DNA from: Zonotrichia leucophrys gambelii
Lineage: Eukaryota > Chordata > Aves > Passeriformes > Passerellidae
Direction: 5' to 3'
DNA length: 64,000 bases
Assembly (NCBI RefSeq): GCF_028769735.1
Contig: NC_088179.1
Coordinates: 3,903,501 to 3,967,500 of the forward strand
Position 1 is the stretch's first letter. The number at the start of each line of letters is the position of its first letter. Below are positions 54,901 to 64,000 of this stretch, in pieces. A program made the position numbers and the translations under genes. Below the pieces are notes generated by a model. That model had not been told where the DNA came from and did not search any database. It saw only the letters and a program-made list of their open reading frames with translations.

Positions 54901-56036
54901 TGGCTTGGCCATGGAGGAAAGAGGGGATGCTGGACCTGCTGGGACTGGGTTAAGAGACTTTCAGAGCCACTGGTCCTCCCACATCACTCTTTCACCCTGG
55001 CTGAGCTTTCCTTCAAGAAGCACACTGGGAGATGGAAATGCATGAAGAGGGTTATGGAGCAGCTATGGGCAATTCCCAGGGTCCCCTCCCACCATGTCCT
55101 TTCCAGGGACACTGCTGCCAGCTGTGTGTTCACAGGGCCAGACCCATGCCCCAGGGTCCTGGTCCAGCTCACTCTACAAACAGGGAACAGGGGGCACTTG
55201 GAGGCCGAGAGGCAGAGAGGAGAATGTGCTGAGGGTAAGCCAAGCCCACCAAATCCTTGAGCAAACCCTACCTGGGCTGGGTGGACCCTGCACCCACCAA
55301 GAAGGGAGGGTGCCATCCATCCCAGGTGAGGATGACTCTGATGCCCTGGGATACCAGGGAACAGTTTGCATCTCCCCTTCCTCAGCTGGGGGCAGAGCCC
55401 ATCCCAGCCCACAGCAAGGTGCTCGCTAACCTGCCCCTGCAGCTTTTGGGTGGGCCACATGCCCAGGAACATCGGTCCCAGCACGTTTGCAGAGGGATGG
55501 ATCACTGCCAAGCTGGGGAGCTGGGCAGGCCCTGCAGGCAGCCCCTGCCTGGGAAGCACCGTGCCAGCGTACGCACCTGGCTGCAGCAGGAAGAGGCGTT
55601 GGCAGCGCACGATGGCTGAAACAAGGAGCTCTTTCAGGTGCTGCAGGATTTTGCCTGGGAGCAGGCAGTGCTCCATCCCATCCACGGCACCAGTCCAGTC
55701 CTCCAAACCAGCCCTAGGAGAGCAGAGTTCCAGGCAGCAGGTGCTGAGCTCTGCAGGATGCTTCGGGCTGCTCCGGCGTGCCAGCACTCGCAGGGTGTCA
55801 CCGTCAATGCGCAGCGGCACCTCCAGAGTCACGGCGTCCTCAGAGGCACAGACAGAGAACTCAAAGGCCTCCAGGTTCCTGGCGTAGTCCACGAGGAAGC
55901 GAGGATCCCTGGCATGGACGCTCTCCAGCAGGGTGAGCAGGATGTCCTCGGCCCGCTGGAAGTGCTCCATGCGCTGCCTCTCGCGGGACAGGATCACGCC
56001 GAGGTAGCTGTGCCAGAGGGAAGGGCTGGCCTCCAT
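51954..56036 (-). CDS. MAB21L4: MAB21L4, complete coding region (5 exons)
   Basis: Mab-21-like 4 (human C2orf54), a protein with a Mab-21/nucleotidyltransferase-like fold reported in epithelial differentiation; no enzymatic activity is claimed. Exons, 5' to 3': 55577-56036, 54338-54560, 53402-53555, 52211-52567 and 51954-52046. They join in frame to 428 residues (human about 447). Conserved pieces are FQRAEDILLTLLE, DPRFLVDYARNLEAFEFSV, LQHLKELLVSAIVRCQRL, RFDIVPVVRRQ, LRAVDSLQGPRVDSLRLLDQ, PEDWQDLEGSVYRLLVILLR, CLATQHLPHFLNP, TAYFDILLSQ and FQVFRIQD. The start MEASPSLWHSYL aligns with human MAVQVPLWHHYL. The stop is TGA at 51956-51954. It is convergent with AGXT, and no canonical minus-strand poly(A) signal was seen nearby. 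Confidence 0.93.
52915..53155. repeat. 36-bp minisatellite in MAB21L4 intron 3
   Basis: About six copies of GGCACAGGGATGCCATCCTG plus CAGGCACAGGCAGTGT, with one copy extended by a duplicated CAGGC segment. Because 36 is divisible by 3, it leaves repetitive open frames on both strands, which I do not treat as coding. Confidence 0.9.
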
Positions 56037-56660
56037 GGCAGCTCTGCTACTGATCTACGCTGCTCCAGCAGCAGGAAGGGTTTGTGTGGGTGGGGAGGGC
56101 AGGGCTGGGGCGGGCAGAGGGAAGCAGGGCCGGGTGGTGACAAGCACCAAGTGCTGGGTGACACCCAGGGACAGGTACAGGGCAAACCCAGGGTGGGGAA
56201 TTGAGTCACACCGTGTCCCCTCTCCCGGCACTCCAGAGGGTGCTCAGCGGGTGGATCATGCCAGGAGAACGCTGTGCTCTCCCACACCGCCCTCGGCACC
56301 GCCTGGGTGCCGGCAGCACCCTCTCCCAGGCAGTGCCAGCTGAAGGAGCCACTGTCCCCCTGTCCTGGCCGGGCACAGCTCAGCCCTTCCCGCCCTGTGT
56401 GGCACCCACAGGAGCCCAGAAGGGCTGCAGGACCCTGAGCCTGCCTTGTCGGGGCCCAGAGCAGCCCTGCAGGCCCAGTGTGACTCTGTCAACACCGGGC
56501 TCAGCTCCATCAGATTCCATGAGGCTCCATCAGGCTCTCCCAGGTGCGCCCCTCTCCAGCAGCGACCCCACCGGGCTGCGGGAGGACCGAGCCGGGAGGG
56601 GGCACAGAGTGGGGTTGGGACCCCAAAGCCGGCGTGGGGAGGGTGGGGAGCGGCGGGGCC
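56037..56660. other. MAB21L4 upstream region
   Basis: Presumably holds the MAB21L4 5'UTR and promoter. I see no TATA box or clear CpG island, and no exon. Confidence 0.35.
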
Positions 56661-57045
56661 TGTCACAGACATCTTTTATGGAAAACCCTTTCCTTAGGAT
56701 TTTTCCTCCTGAGAAGCTGAGAGGCCTCAGGAACAAAATGTAAACAATGGTTATCTGCTGCTGTGGAATGCAACAGGTGCATCTGTGATTGGTCTCATGT
56801 GGTTGTTTCTAATTAATGGCCAATCACAGCCCAGCTGGCTTGGACACAGAGCCGAGCCACAAACCTTTGTTATCATTCTTTGCTATTCTATTCTGAGCTA
56901 GCCTTCTGATGAAATCCTTTCTTCTACTCTTTTAGTATAGTTTTAATATAATATATATTATAAAATAATAAATCAAGCCTTCTGAAACATGGAGTCAGAT
57001 CCTCATCTCTTCCCTCATCCTCGGATCCCTATGAACACCATCACA
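56661..57045 (+). mobile_element. Solo LTR, copy D (upstream of MAB21L4)
   Basis: Same family, 385 bp, starting TGTCACAGACATCTTTTATG and ending CACCATCACA. Flanks GGGGCC and GGGACC are a 6-bp target duplication with one difference. It lies about 0.6 kb upstream of the MAB21L4 start codon and is antisense to that gene. Confidence 0.83.
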
Positions 57046-57690
57046 GGGACCCCTTGTAAGGAAGGAAGGGAGAGTGCCATGGGCTCATGCCTGCTCCTCC
57101 CATCTCATGTGGTGTCCCAGAGAGGGACCAAAAGCAGCAGCAGAGCCCCATCAGAGTGGCTTGGGCTCATCCTGAAGAGTGCTGAACCCAAGCCAGACAA
57201 GGGAAATTACTGCTCATGCCCTGGTGTGGCAAAAAGAGGGCAGAGAGATGCAGGCCACCACTTTTCTGAGGGTCTTGGGGCATGGCTCACTGCTGGCAGG
57301 GTTGCTGTGTGTCCATGGAGTATCATTCTGTCACGGATGGAGCTCCTGCCTCAGCAGCATCCAGGACATTCCTTCTGTCAGTACCTGGCAGGAATGCTGG
57401 AGGAGGCTGTGGCACCATGCAGAAGCTGAGCTGAGGGCCAGGAGTGGTTCTGTGGGAAGGTAAGGCTGGGCAGGGCAGGGAAACATGGGGTGCCCCCAGA
57501 TGTCTTGGTGCCAGTGGGATAACCCTGCCCCCTTGTCACAGGGTGACCCTGGCATCCTGCAGCCAGAGCCCTGGCACCAGCAAGAGCTAGAGTGATGTGA
57601 TCCCCTGGGCTCATCTCTGCACTTTTCAAACCTCTGGGTGCCACAGCCAAGAGGCTGCTGCTGCAAATGCTGACTTCCTGTAGGCTGGGA
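57046..57690. other. Intergenic, nothing recognised
   Basis: Unique-looking sequence between solo LTR copy D and the pyrimidine tract. No open frame resembles a known protein. Confidence 0.4.
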
Positions 57691-58340
57691 CCTCCCCTTT
57701 TCCCTTTTTTCCCCCCTTTTCCCCTTTCCCTCTTTCCCCCCTTTACCCCCCTTTACCTCCCTTTTCCCCTTTTCCCTTTCCCCCCTTTCCCTCCCCTTCC
57801 CCCTTTCCCCTTTCCCCTTTCCCCCTTTCCCCCTTTTCCCCCCTTTTCCCCCCTTTTCTCCTTTCCTCCTTTCCCCCTTTCCTCCTTTTCCCCCTTTTCC
57901 CCCTTTCCCCCCTTTTCTCCCCTTTTCCCCCCTTTTCCCCCTTTTCCCCCTTTTCCCCCTTTTCCCCCTTTTTCCCCTTTTCCCCCTTTCCCCCTTTTCC
58001 CCCTTTCCCCTTTTTCCCCTTTCCCCCTTCCCCTTTCCCCCTTTCCCCTTTTCCCTTTTCCCCTTTTCCCCCTTTTCTCCCCTTTTCCCCCTTTCCCCCT
58101 TTTCCCCCTTTTCCCCTTTTTCCCCTTCCCCTTTTCCCCCCTTTCCCCCCTTTCCCCCTTTTCCCCCTTTTCCCCCTTTTCCCCTTTCACATTCCCTCTT
58201 CTGCCTTTCCCTTCCTTTCTTCTTCTTCCCCTCCTTCCTGGTTTTCACCCTGTTTTTCTCCTTTCCCATTCTCCTTTCCCCTTCCTCTATCACCTCCTCT
58301 CTCCTTCTCATTCCCTCCTCTCCCCCGTAGGATAGGCAGG
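57690..58340. repeat. CCCCTTTT-type pyrimidine tract, about 650 bp
   Basis: The plus strand is almost pure C/T, with units such as CCCCTTTTC and CCCCCTTTC, degrading into CTTCCTTT-type sequence after 58190. It is the third long homopurine/homopyrimidine tract in the window and lies outside any gene. Confidence 0.96.
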
Positions 58341-59300
58341 GGGCCCTGGAGGGGCATTTTCCAGCCACAGGCAGCACAGGGAGTGACCTGCTGGGCATCT
58401 GGGGCAGCACCTGGGCACTCAGCCCCACAATCAGCCCAAGATGGCCCAAAAACAGCAGGAAAATATTCCTGGTGGGAAGGTGAGGCTATGGAAGGCATGG
58501 CTGGAGTGCAGAGTGTCTGGGCAAGTCACCAGAGGCTGGTGGTGGCAAGTGCCCTGCTACTGGCACAGAGTCTGGCCTGAATGAGCTAATCCCTGTTTCC
58601 ATCTTGGCATTTTGCAGCTCCAAGAATTTTTGATCTGTTAGAAACAGGGAGGGAGAAAACAACCCCGAGCTGAAGGGCAAGTACAAGCAAGAGAGAGAGG
58701 GGAAAAAACCTGGGGGTGTGGGAGCACCTGGCACAGCAGAGGTGGGCAGGAGCTGCAAGGAGCCCCCAGTGTCCCCCTGCGCAGTGTGACTGCTGCAAGA
58801 CTCCATCAGCACCCAGCAGAAGGATTTTGGGGTGCTGAGATGTGTTAAGGAGCTGGGATGAGGGGTGGGTCATGCTCTGCCCCAGCACTTTGCTCCCCAC
58901 AGGCCCCCAGAGGGGCACAGCCCCCAGCATAACAGCTGGGACGGCGAGGGGGGACACAGGCAGGGAAGGTAGAGAGGAAGAGAGAGTAATTTAACATGAC
59001 AGGCTGTTTATTTTGGCAGAAAGGGTCTCTTTTCAACAGATTTCAAAGCTCGGCCCTGGGGCTTGGGGGGGACCACACAGAGGGGTGGGAGATGAGGGGT
59101 GGGAGATGGGGGGGCTCGGTGGGGCACCCAGGCTGGGGGGGAGGGAGAAGGGTCCCCAGGCTGTTCCATGGGGCATGGGCACGTTCTCTGCGTTTTCAGG
59201 GTTCTCAGGGTTTTCAGGGTTTTCAGGGTCTGGCTGTGCTTGCAGGCTGCAGGGGTGTGTCCCCGTGGTGCCCACGCTCCCACAGGCACACGCTGGCTGC
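58341..59300. other. Intergenic, possible minus-strand transcript end
   Basis: No exon recognised. A minus-strand AATAAA at 59007-59012 (in GGCTGTTTATTTTGG on the plus strand) could be a poly(A) signal for a gene to the right, but nothing else supports one. Confidence 0.3.
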
Positions 59301-60229
59301 ATGCTTGCACACACGTGCACACAGTTACACTCACACACACTCACACAGTCAAACACATTTACACACGTTCACACGCATTCACATGCATTCACACGCACTC
59401 ACACAGTCACACACACACACTCACATCACACATTCACACATTCACACACATTCAAACACGCACGCACACACACTCTCACACACACACTCACACACACTCA
59501 TTCACAAACTTTCACACATTCACACACACAATCACATGCATTCACACACATTCACACACACTCACACACACACTCACACACGTGCACACACCCGTTCACA
59601 CAATTCACACGCTCTCACACAGCCACACACATTCACATACACTCACACACTCACACACACATTCACACAGTTACACTCACACACATTCACACATTCAAAC
59701 ACATTTACACATGTTCACACGCATTCACACACACATTCACACACACAGCCACACAGTCACATGCACTCACACACATTCTCACACACATTCATACTCACAC
59801 ACTCATTCACACACACATTCTCACACACTCACACACACACATTCACACACACACTCACACACACGCACACACACACACACTCACACACTCACACACACAT
59901 ACACACACACTCACACACTCAGACACACATTCACACACACACACACTCACACAGACACACACACACACTCACACACACATTCACACACACAAACTCACAC
60001 ACACACTCATTCACACGCACACACACACACATTCACACGCACATTCACACACACACATTCACACACACACATTCACACACACGCGCACACACACACTCAC
60101 ACACACACACACTCACACACTCACACACTCAGACACACATTCACACACACACACACACACACATTCACACACACACACACACACACTCACACACACACAC
60201 ACATTCACACACACACACACACACACATT

Positions 60230-60260
<31 letters not shown>

Positions 60261-60515
60261 ACATTCACACACACGCACACACACACTCACACACTCAGAC
60301 ACACATTCACACTCACACACATTCACACACACGCACACACACACTCACACACTCAGACACACATTCACACACACACACATTCACACACACACTCACACAC
60401 ACACTCACACACATTCACACACACTCACACACATTCACACAAACACACATTCACACACACTCACACACACACTCACACACATTCACACACACACTCACAC
60501 ACACATTCACACGCT
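59300..60515. repeat. CA-rich satellite with TTCACACACA and ACTCACAC units, about 1.2 kb
   Basis: Continuous CA repeats interrupted regularly by TT and CT, giving TTCACACACACTCACACAC-like units of variable length. All three plus-strand frames stay open for over 500 codons of mostly His and Thr. This reflects composition and does not indicate a gene. Confidence 0.97.
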
Positions 60516-61334
60516 CCCCCTGGCCCTACTCCTTCCTCCAGGCCAGGGCTCAGCTGGAGTCTTGGCTTGCCCCAGTGACATTTCAAAATAGGCTGTTTAT
60601 TAAAATATAAAAAAAAAAAAAAAAACCAACAACTGCAGGGGGAGAGGGGATTGCTAGGAAAGAAATAATTATTATAATCACATTAAGAGCTTTGGCTGTA
60701 AAACTCTGGTGAGGGCCCAGGGAAGGAGCTGGGGCTGCTCTCTGCAGGGAGTGCAGGGGGTGGTTTTCCTGCCTTCTTGTGCTCTTTTATTTTCCAGCCC
60801 TGATCCAACAACACCTCCCCTCCTCCCCTTTTCCTCCCCTTTATCCTGGGAAATGAAAACAATTTATTTAATGATGGATCATCCCTTTCTCTGGTCACTG
60901 ACCTTCTGGGGGAATTCTGCTGAGCTCGGTGGAAAACTCGAGGCTGGCTTGTGGATCCCATCTGTGCGTGGGGGAGGGAGGGGAGCTCACCCTCATCCTT
61001 CCCAAAATCCACAGCCACGATCCTGGGGAGCAGCACAGGGCTGGCACTCGGGGTTCCCACCAGGAAGCACTATCCCTGCAAACTGAGGGCTTTGGGGACA
61101 GATAAACCCCCAGAAAAAAAAAAGGAAAAAAAAAAAACTCAACAAAAAACCCCACAAAAATAAAAAAAAAACCAAGAAAACCAAAAAACCAAAAAAAAAA
61201 AAAAAAAAACCAAAAAAAGGGATTTTTTTGTATTTATTTGATCTGCTCTGAGATTGGGGTGGGCTGGGGTGCAGTGCTGAGGTGGGAGGGGGCAATGGAG
61301 CAGTGATCTCCACCCTGCCAACAGCCCTTGGTGC
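60516..61334. other. Intergenic, with A-rich stretches
   Basis: Contains a minus-strand AATAAA at 60596-60601, an A-run at about 60610-60626 and A-rich simple sequence at 61110-61230. No exon recognised. Confidence 0.35.
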
Positions 61335-62130
61335 CCAGTGGGGTTTTTGTGGCTCAGGGTGTCTGTGGGAAGTGTTTTGGGGCAGTTTTGTGTCTTTGGA
61401 AGTGTTTGGGGCAGTTTTGTGTCTGTAGGAAGTGTTTGGGGCAGTTTTGTGTCTGTGGGCAGGGTTTTGGGGCAGTTTGTGGCTCAGGGTGTCTGTGGGC
61501 AGTGTTTTGGGGCAGTTTTGTGTCTGTGGGAAGTGTTTGGGGCAGTTTTGTGTCTGTGGGCAGTGTTTGGGGCAGTTTGGGGCTCAGGGTATCTCTAGGA
61601 AGTGTTTTGGGGCAGTTTTGTGTCTCAGCGTGTCTGTGGGCAGTGTTTTGGGGCAGTTTGGGGTAGTTTTGTGTCTGTGGGAAGTGTCTGGGACAGTTTT
61701 GTGTCTCAGGGTGTCTGTGGGAAGTGTTTGGGGCAGTTTTGTGTCTTTGGAAGTGTTTGGGGCAGTTTGAGGCTGTTTTGTGTCTGTGGGAAGTGTTTGG
61801 GGCAGTTTTGTGTCTCAGGGTGTTTTTGGAAGTGTTTTGGGGCAGTTTTGTGGCTCAGGGTGTCTGTGGGAAGTGTTTTGGGGCAGTTTGGGGCTCATGG
61901 TATCTGTGAGAAGTGTTTTGGGGCAGTTTGGGGCAGTTTTGTGTCTGTGGGCAGTGTTTGGGGCAGTTTTGTGTCTGTGGGAAGTGTTTGGGGCAGTTTT
62001 GTGTCTGTGTGCAGTGTTTGGGGCAGTTTTGTGTCTCAGGGTGTCTGTGGGAAGTGTTTGGGGCAGTTTTGTGTCTGTGGGAAGTGTTTTGGGGCAGTTT
62101 TGTGTCTTTGGAAGTGTTTTGGGGCAGTTT
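61335..62130. repeat. 30-bp G/T-rich minisatellite, about 26 copies
   Basis: The unit is close to GTGTTTGGGGCAGTTTTGTG plus TCTGTGGGAA, with variants such as TCTCAGGGTG and an extra T before GGGG. The array is contiguous with no spacers of unique sequence, so it is not a CRISPR array. Confidence 0.95.
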
Positions 62131-62660
62131 GACCTGCAGGAGGGATGGAGCAAGGCATCGTGCAGCCCCCTCCCCTCCGGCCCTGCATCTGCCGCAGGCC
62201 CGCTGCTCCAAGCATGGTTCTTGTAAAAACGCGTAAATATTTACACAAGAATAATTTAAAAAACATGGCCTGTCAAATAATCAAAGCAGCAGAACATCCG
62301 AGGAGCTTTCAGCTGGCTTGGGAAAGCTGACATTGCTTCCCAATGCTGTGCTGGAGGTGCCTGTGGCCAGCCCCAGCCCTGTGTGGTGCCACCCTTGCCA
62401 ATGTGGCTTCACAACAGGCTTGAAATCTTCATTAGAACTGCTGCTGGGGTGGCTTTCACTTCATTAACCCAGCTGCAGGAGCCTCAGCCAGGACAGGGCT
62501 TCACCAGGCTCTGGTTTCAGCCTCGTGTCCTGGTTTTGGCACCGTTCCCTGCACTGGGGCTGCCCCAGGACAGGGCTATCCTTGGGTGAAGTGCTGTGTC
62601 CCTGTCCCTCCCTGAGGCCAGGGGCTCTGTGGGGAGTGGCAGAGGGACAGCTGAGCTGGC
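62131..62660. other. Intergenic, with an A/T-rich block
   Basis: The A/T-rich segment at about 62218-62290 (GTAAATATTTACAC, AATAATTTAAAAAAC) stands out from GC-rich surroundings and resembles the end of a 3'UTR, but no gene is attached to it. Confidence 0.25.
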
Positions 62661-63018
62661 AGGGTGACCCTGGGATCCCTGGGATTTGCATCCCCATCCC
62701 TCCAGAGCCAGCAGCACCCTCAGCATTCCAAACCCTGGGATGTGCATCCCCATCCCTCCAGAGCCAGCAGCACCCTCAGCATTCCAAACCCTGGGAATTG
62801 CATCCCCATCCCTCCAGAGCCAGCAGCACCCTCAGCATTCCAAACCCTGGGATGTGCATCCCCATCCCTCCAGAGCCAGCAGCACCCTCAGCATTCCAGA
62901 ACCTGGGATTTGCATCCCCATCCCTCCAGAGCCAGCAGCACCCTCAGCATTCCAGAACCTGGGATTTGCATCCTCAGAGCCAGCAGCACCCTCAGCATTC
63001 CAAACCCTGGGATTTGCA
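62660..63018. repeat. 56-bp minisatellite, about six copies
   Basis: The unit is GGGATTTGCATCCCCATCCC, then TCCAGAGCCAGCAGCACCCT, then CAGCATTCCAAACCCT. Copies are nearly identical, and the last is shortened. Confidence 0.93.
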
Positions 63019-64000
63019 GTGGTGGGAAAAAGCCTTGGGCCAGGGCTTGCCCCAGGGGAGAGGATTTGTGTCCATCTCAGGGGTTGCACTCCCCATCTGT
63101 GCTGGTGTCAGCAGTGACTGGCAGAGCCACCACTCCTTTGCTGTGTCCCATGGGCACCGTGTCCCCCCAGGGAACAGCCCTGGAGAGCAGAACAGCCCTG
63201 GGGAGCAGAACTTGGAACCTGGGACCCCCCATGTCCTTCTGCTCATCTGGGACCGCCCTAGGAGCAGGGAGGGGACACACCAGCGGCATCCCTGCCACCA
63301 GAGCTCAGATGACACATGGCCACCAGCTGCCCAGGGCTCAGAGGGGTCCCAGGGTGGCAGGAGGAGGGGACAAAGGGGACAGGGGAAGAGATCCCCCCCT
63401 GTTCCTGCCCTGTGGGGTGGAGCAGGCGTTGCTGGGGGTTTGGGGGAGTGGGAGCTGGGTGTTGCAGTAACCTCCATCCTCCTGGCTGCCCTCCAGCCCC
63501 TTCCCACCACCCACAGCCGTGCATGTGATCTGCGCTGCTGCATTCTTTGAGCCTGGGCCAGGCAGCGAGTTCAAACCCTTTCACCGAAGCCCAGCTCCCC
63601 TCCAACACCCACACACCTCCCTGCTCCGCCTGGTGCCTCTCCCACCCTGGGGAAGGAGCTCCCAGGAGTCGTTCCCCCCCCACAGGAGGTGATGCTTGTG
63701 CCACACACGTGTTTGGCATCCGCAGGGAACGCTCTCTGGGCTCGGCCCAATTAGCTGGGAGGGAGGGGAGAGCCAAATCCAAACCATGTGCTGACCTGCA
63801 GTCCCCTCTGCCTGAGTGATCCGTGCTGAACGCGCTCTGGATCATTAACAGCTCCCCAGGCCCCCTCCACATGTCCTGTCCCCAGCACGGGCTGGGGCTG
63901 GGCAGGGTTTGTGCTCTTTCCCTGTGGTTTTTTTCCAGGGCTGCCTTTTGTGGGAGGTACTGGGGCTGGGAGAAACCAGGGGGTGACTCCTTGTGGGTTT
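63019..64000. other. Right edge, nothing recognised
   Basis: GC-rich unique-looking sequence. I found no exon similarity, repeat or convincing promoter. Confidence 0.35.

Noticed and set aside
57331..58449. A 372-codon Lys/Gly-rich minus-strand frame and a Pro/Phe-rich plus-strand frame
   Set aside because: Low-complexity translation of the pyrimidine tract.
58996..60591. Open frames over 500 codons long, rich in His and Thr, in all three plus-strand frames
   Set aside because: They are translations of the CA satellite. All three frames are open at once, which composition explains.
61335..62130. CRISPR-like regular repeats of 30 bp
   Set aside because: The units are contiguous with no unique spacers, and the DNA is vertebrate. 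It is a minisatellite.
62218..62290. A/T-rich block that looks like a 3'UTR end
   Set aside because: No exon, stop codon or gene can be attached to it within the window, so no gene is claimed.

Overview
This is vertebrate nuclear DNA, almost certainly from a bird. Genes are split into short exons with consensus splice sites, introns are compact, promoters are CpG islands, and the interspersed repeats are CR1 LINE 3' ends and solo LTRs. A songbird is a guess from the repeat style. No bacterial, phage, CRISPR or other prokaryotic content is visible. Gene names rest on remembered mammalian proteins, with exon joins checked by hand for reading frame. No database search was run.

Layout: (1) 853-3496, minus strand: the first five coding exons of ILKAP (a PP2C-type phosphatase), with its CpG-island promoter at about 3.3-3.7 kb. 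The rest of the gene lies off the left edge. (2) 6940-41280, minus strand: the complete coding region of KIF1A, the neuronal kinesin-3 motor for synaptic-vesicle precursors. I resolved 48 coding exons that join in frame to 1811 residues when every cassette exon is included. A likely 3'UTR runs down to a polyadenylation signal at 4203-4208, and a likely non-coding first exon ends at 46386 inside a CpG island. (3) 48034-51306, plus strand: complete AGXT (alanine-glyoxylate aminotransferase), 11 exons, 392 residues from the internal start. An in-frame upstream start adds a 25-residue mitochondrial-type leader, and the C-terminus is the peroxisomal signal SRL. (4) 51954-56036, minus strand: complete MAB21L4 coding region, 5 exons, convergent with AGXT. 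(5) 56.1-64 kb: no convincing gene. It holds a solo LTR, a 650-bp pyrimidine tract, a 1.2-kb CA-rich satellite and two minisatellites.

The genes are not an operon and share no pathway. KIF1A and ILKAP lie in tandem on the minus strand, KIF1A and AGXT are divergent, and AGXT and MAB21L4 are convergent with only about 100 bp between the AGXT poly(A) signal and the MAB21L4 stop.

The points most worth a second look are the dual mitochondrial/peroxisomal targeting of AGXT, a decayed duplicate of a motor-domain exon, a tandem array of splice-acceptor look-alikes next to KIF1A exon 13, two same-family LTRs flanking the P-loop exons, a long pyrimidine tract just after the exon 14 donor, a 27-nt microexon and an 87-codon cassette, and a GC-AG intron. 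I found no previously undescribed molecular system.
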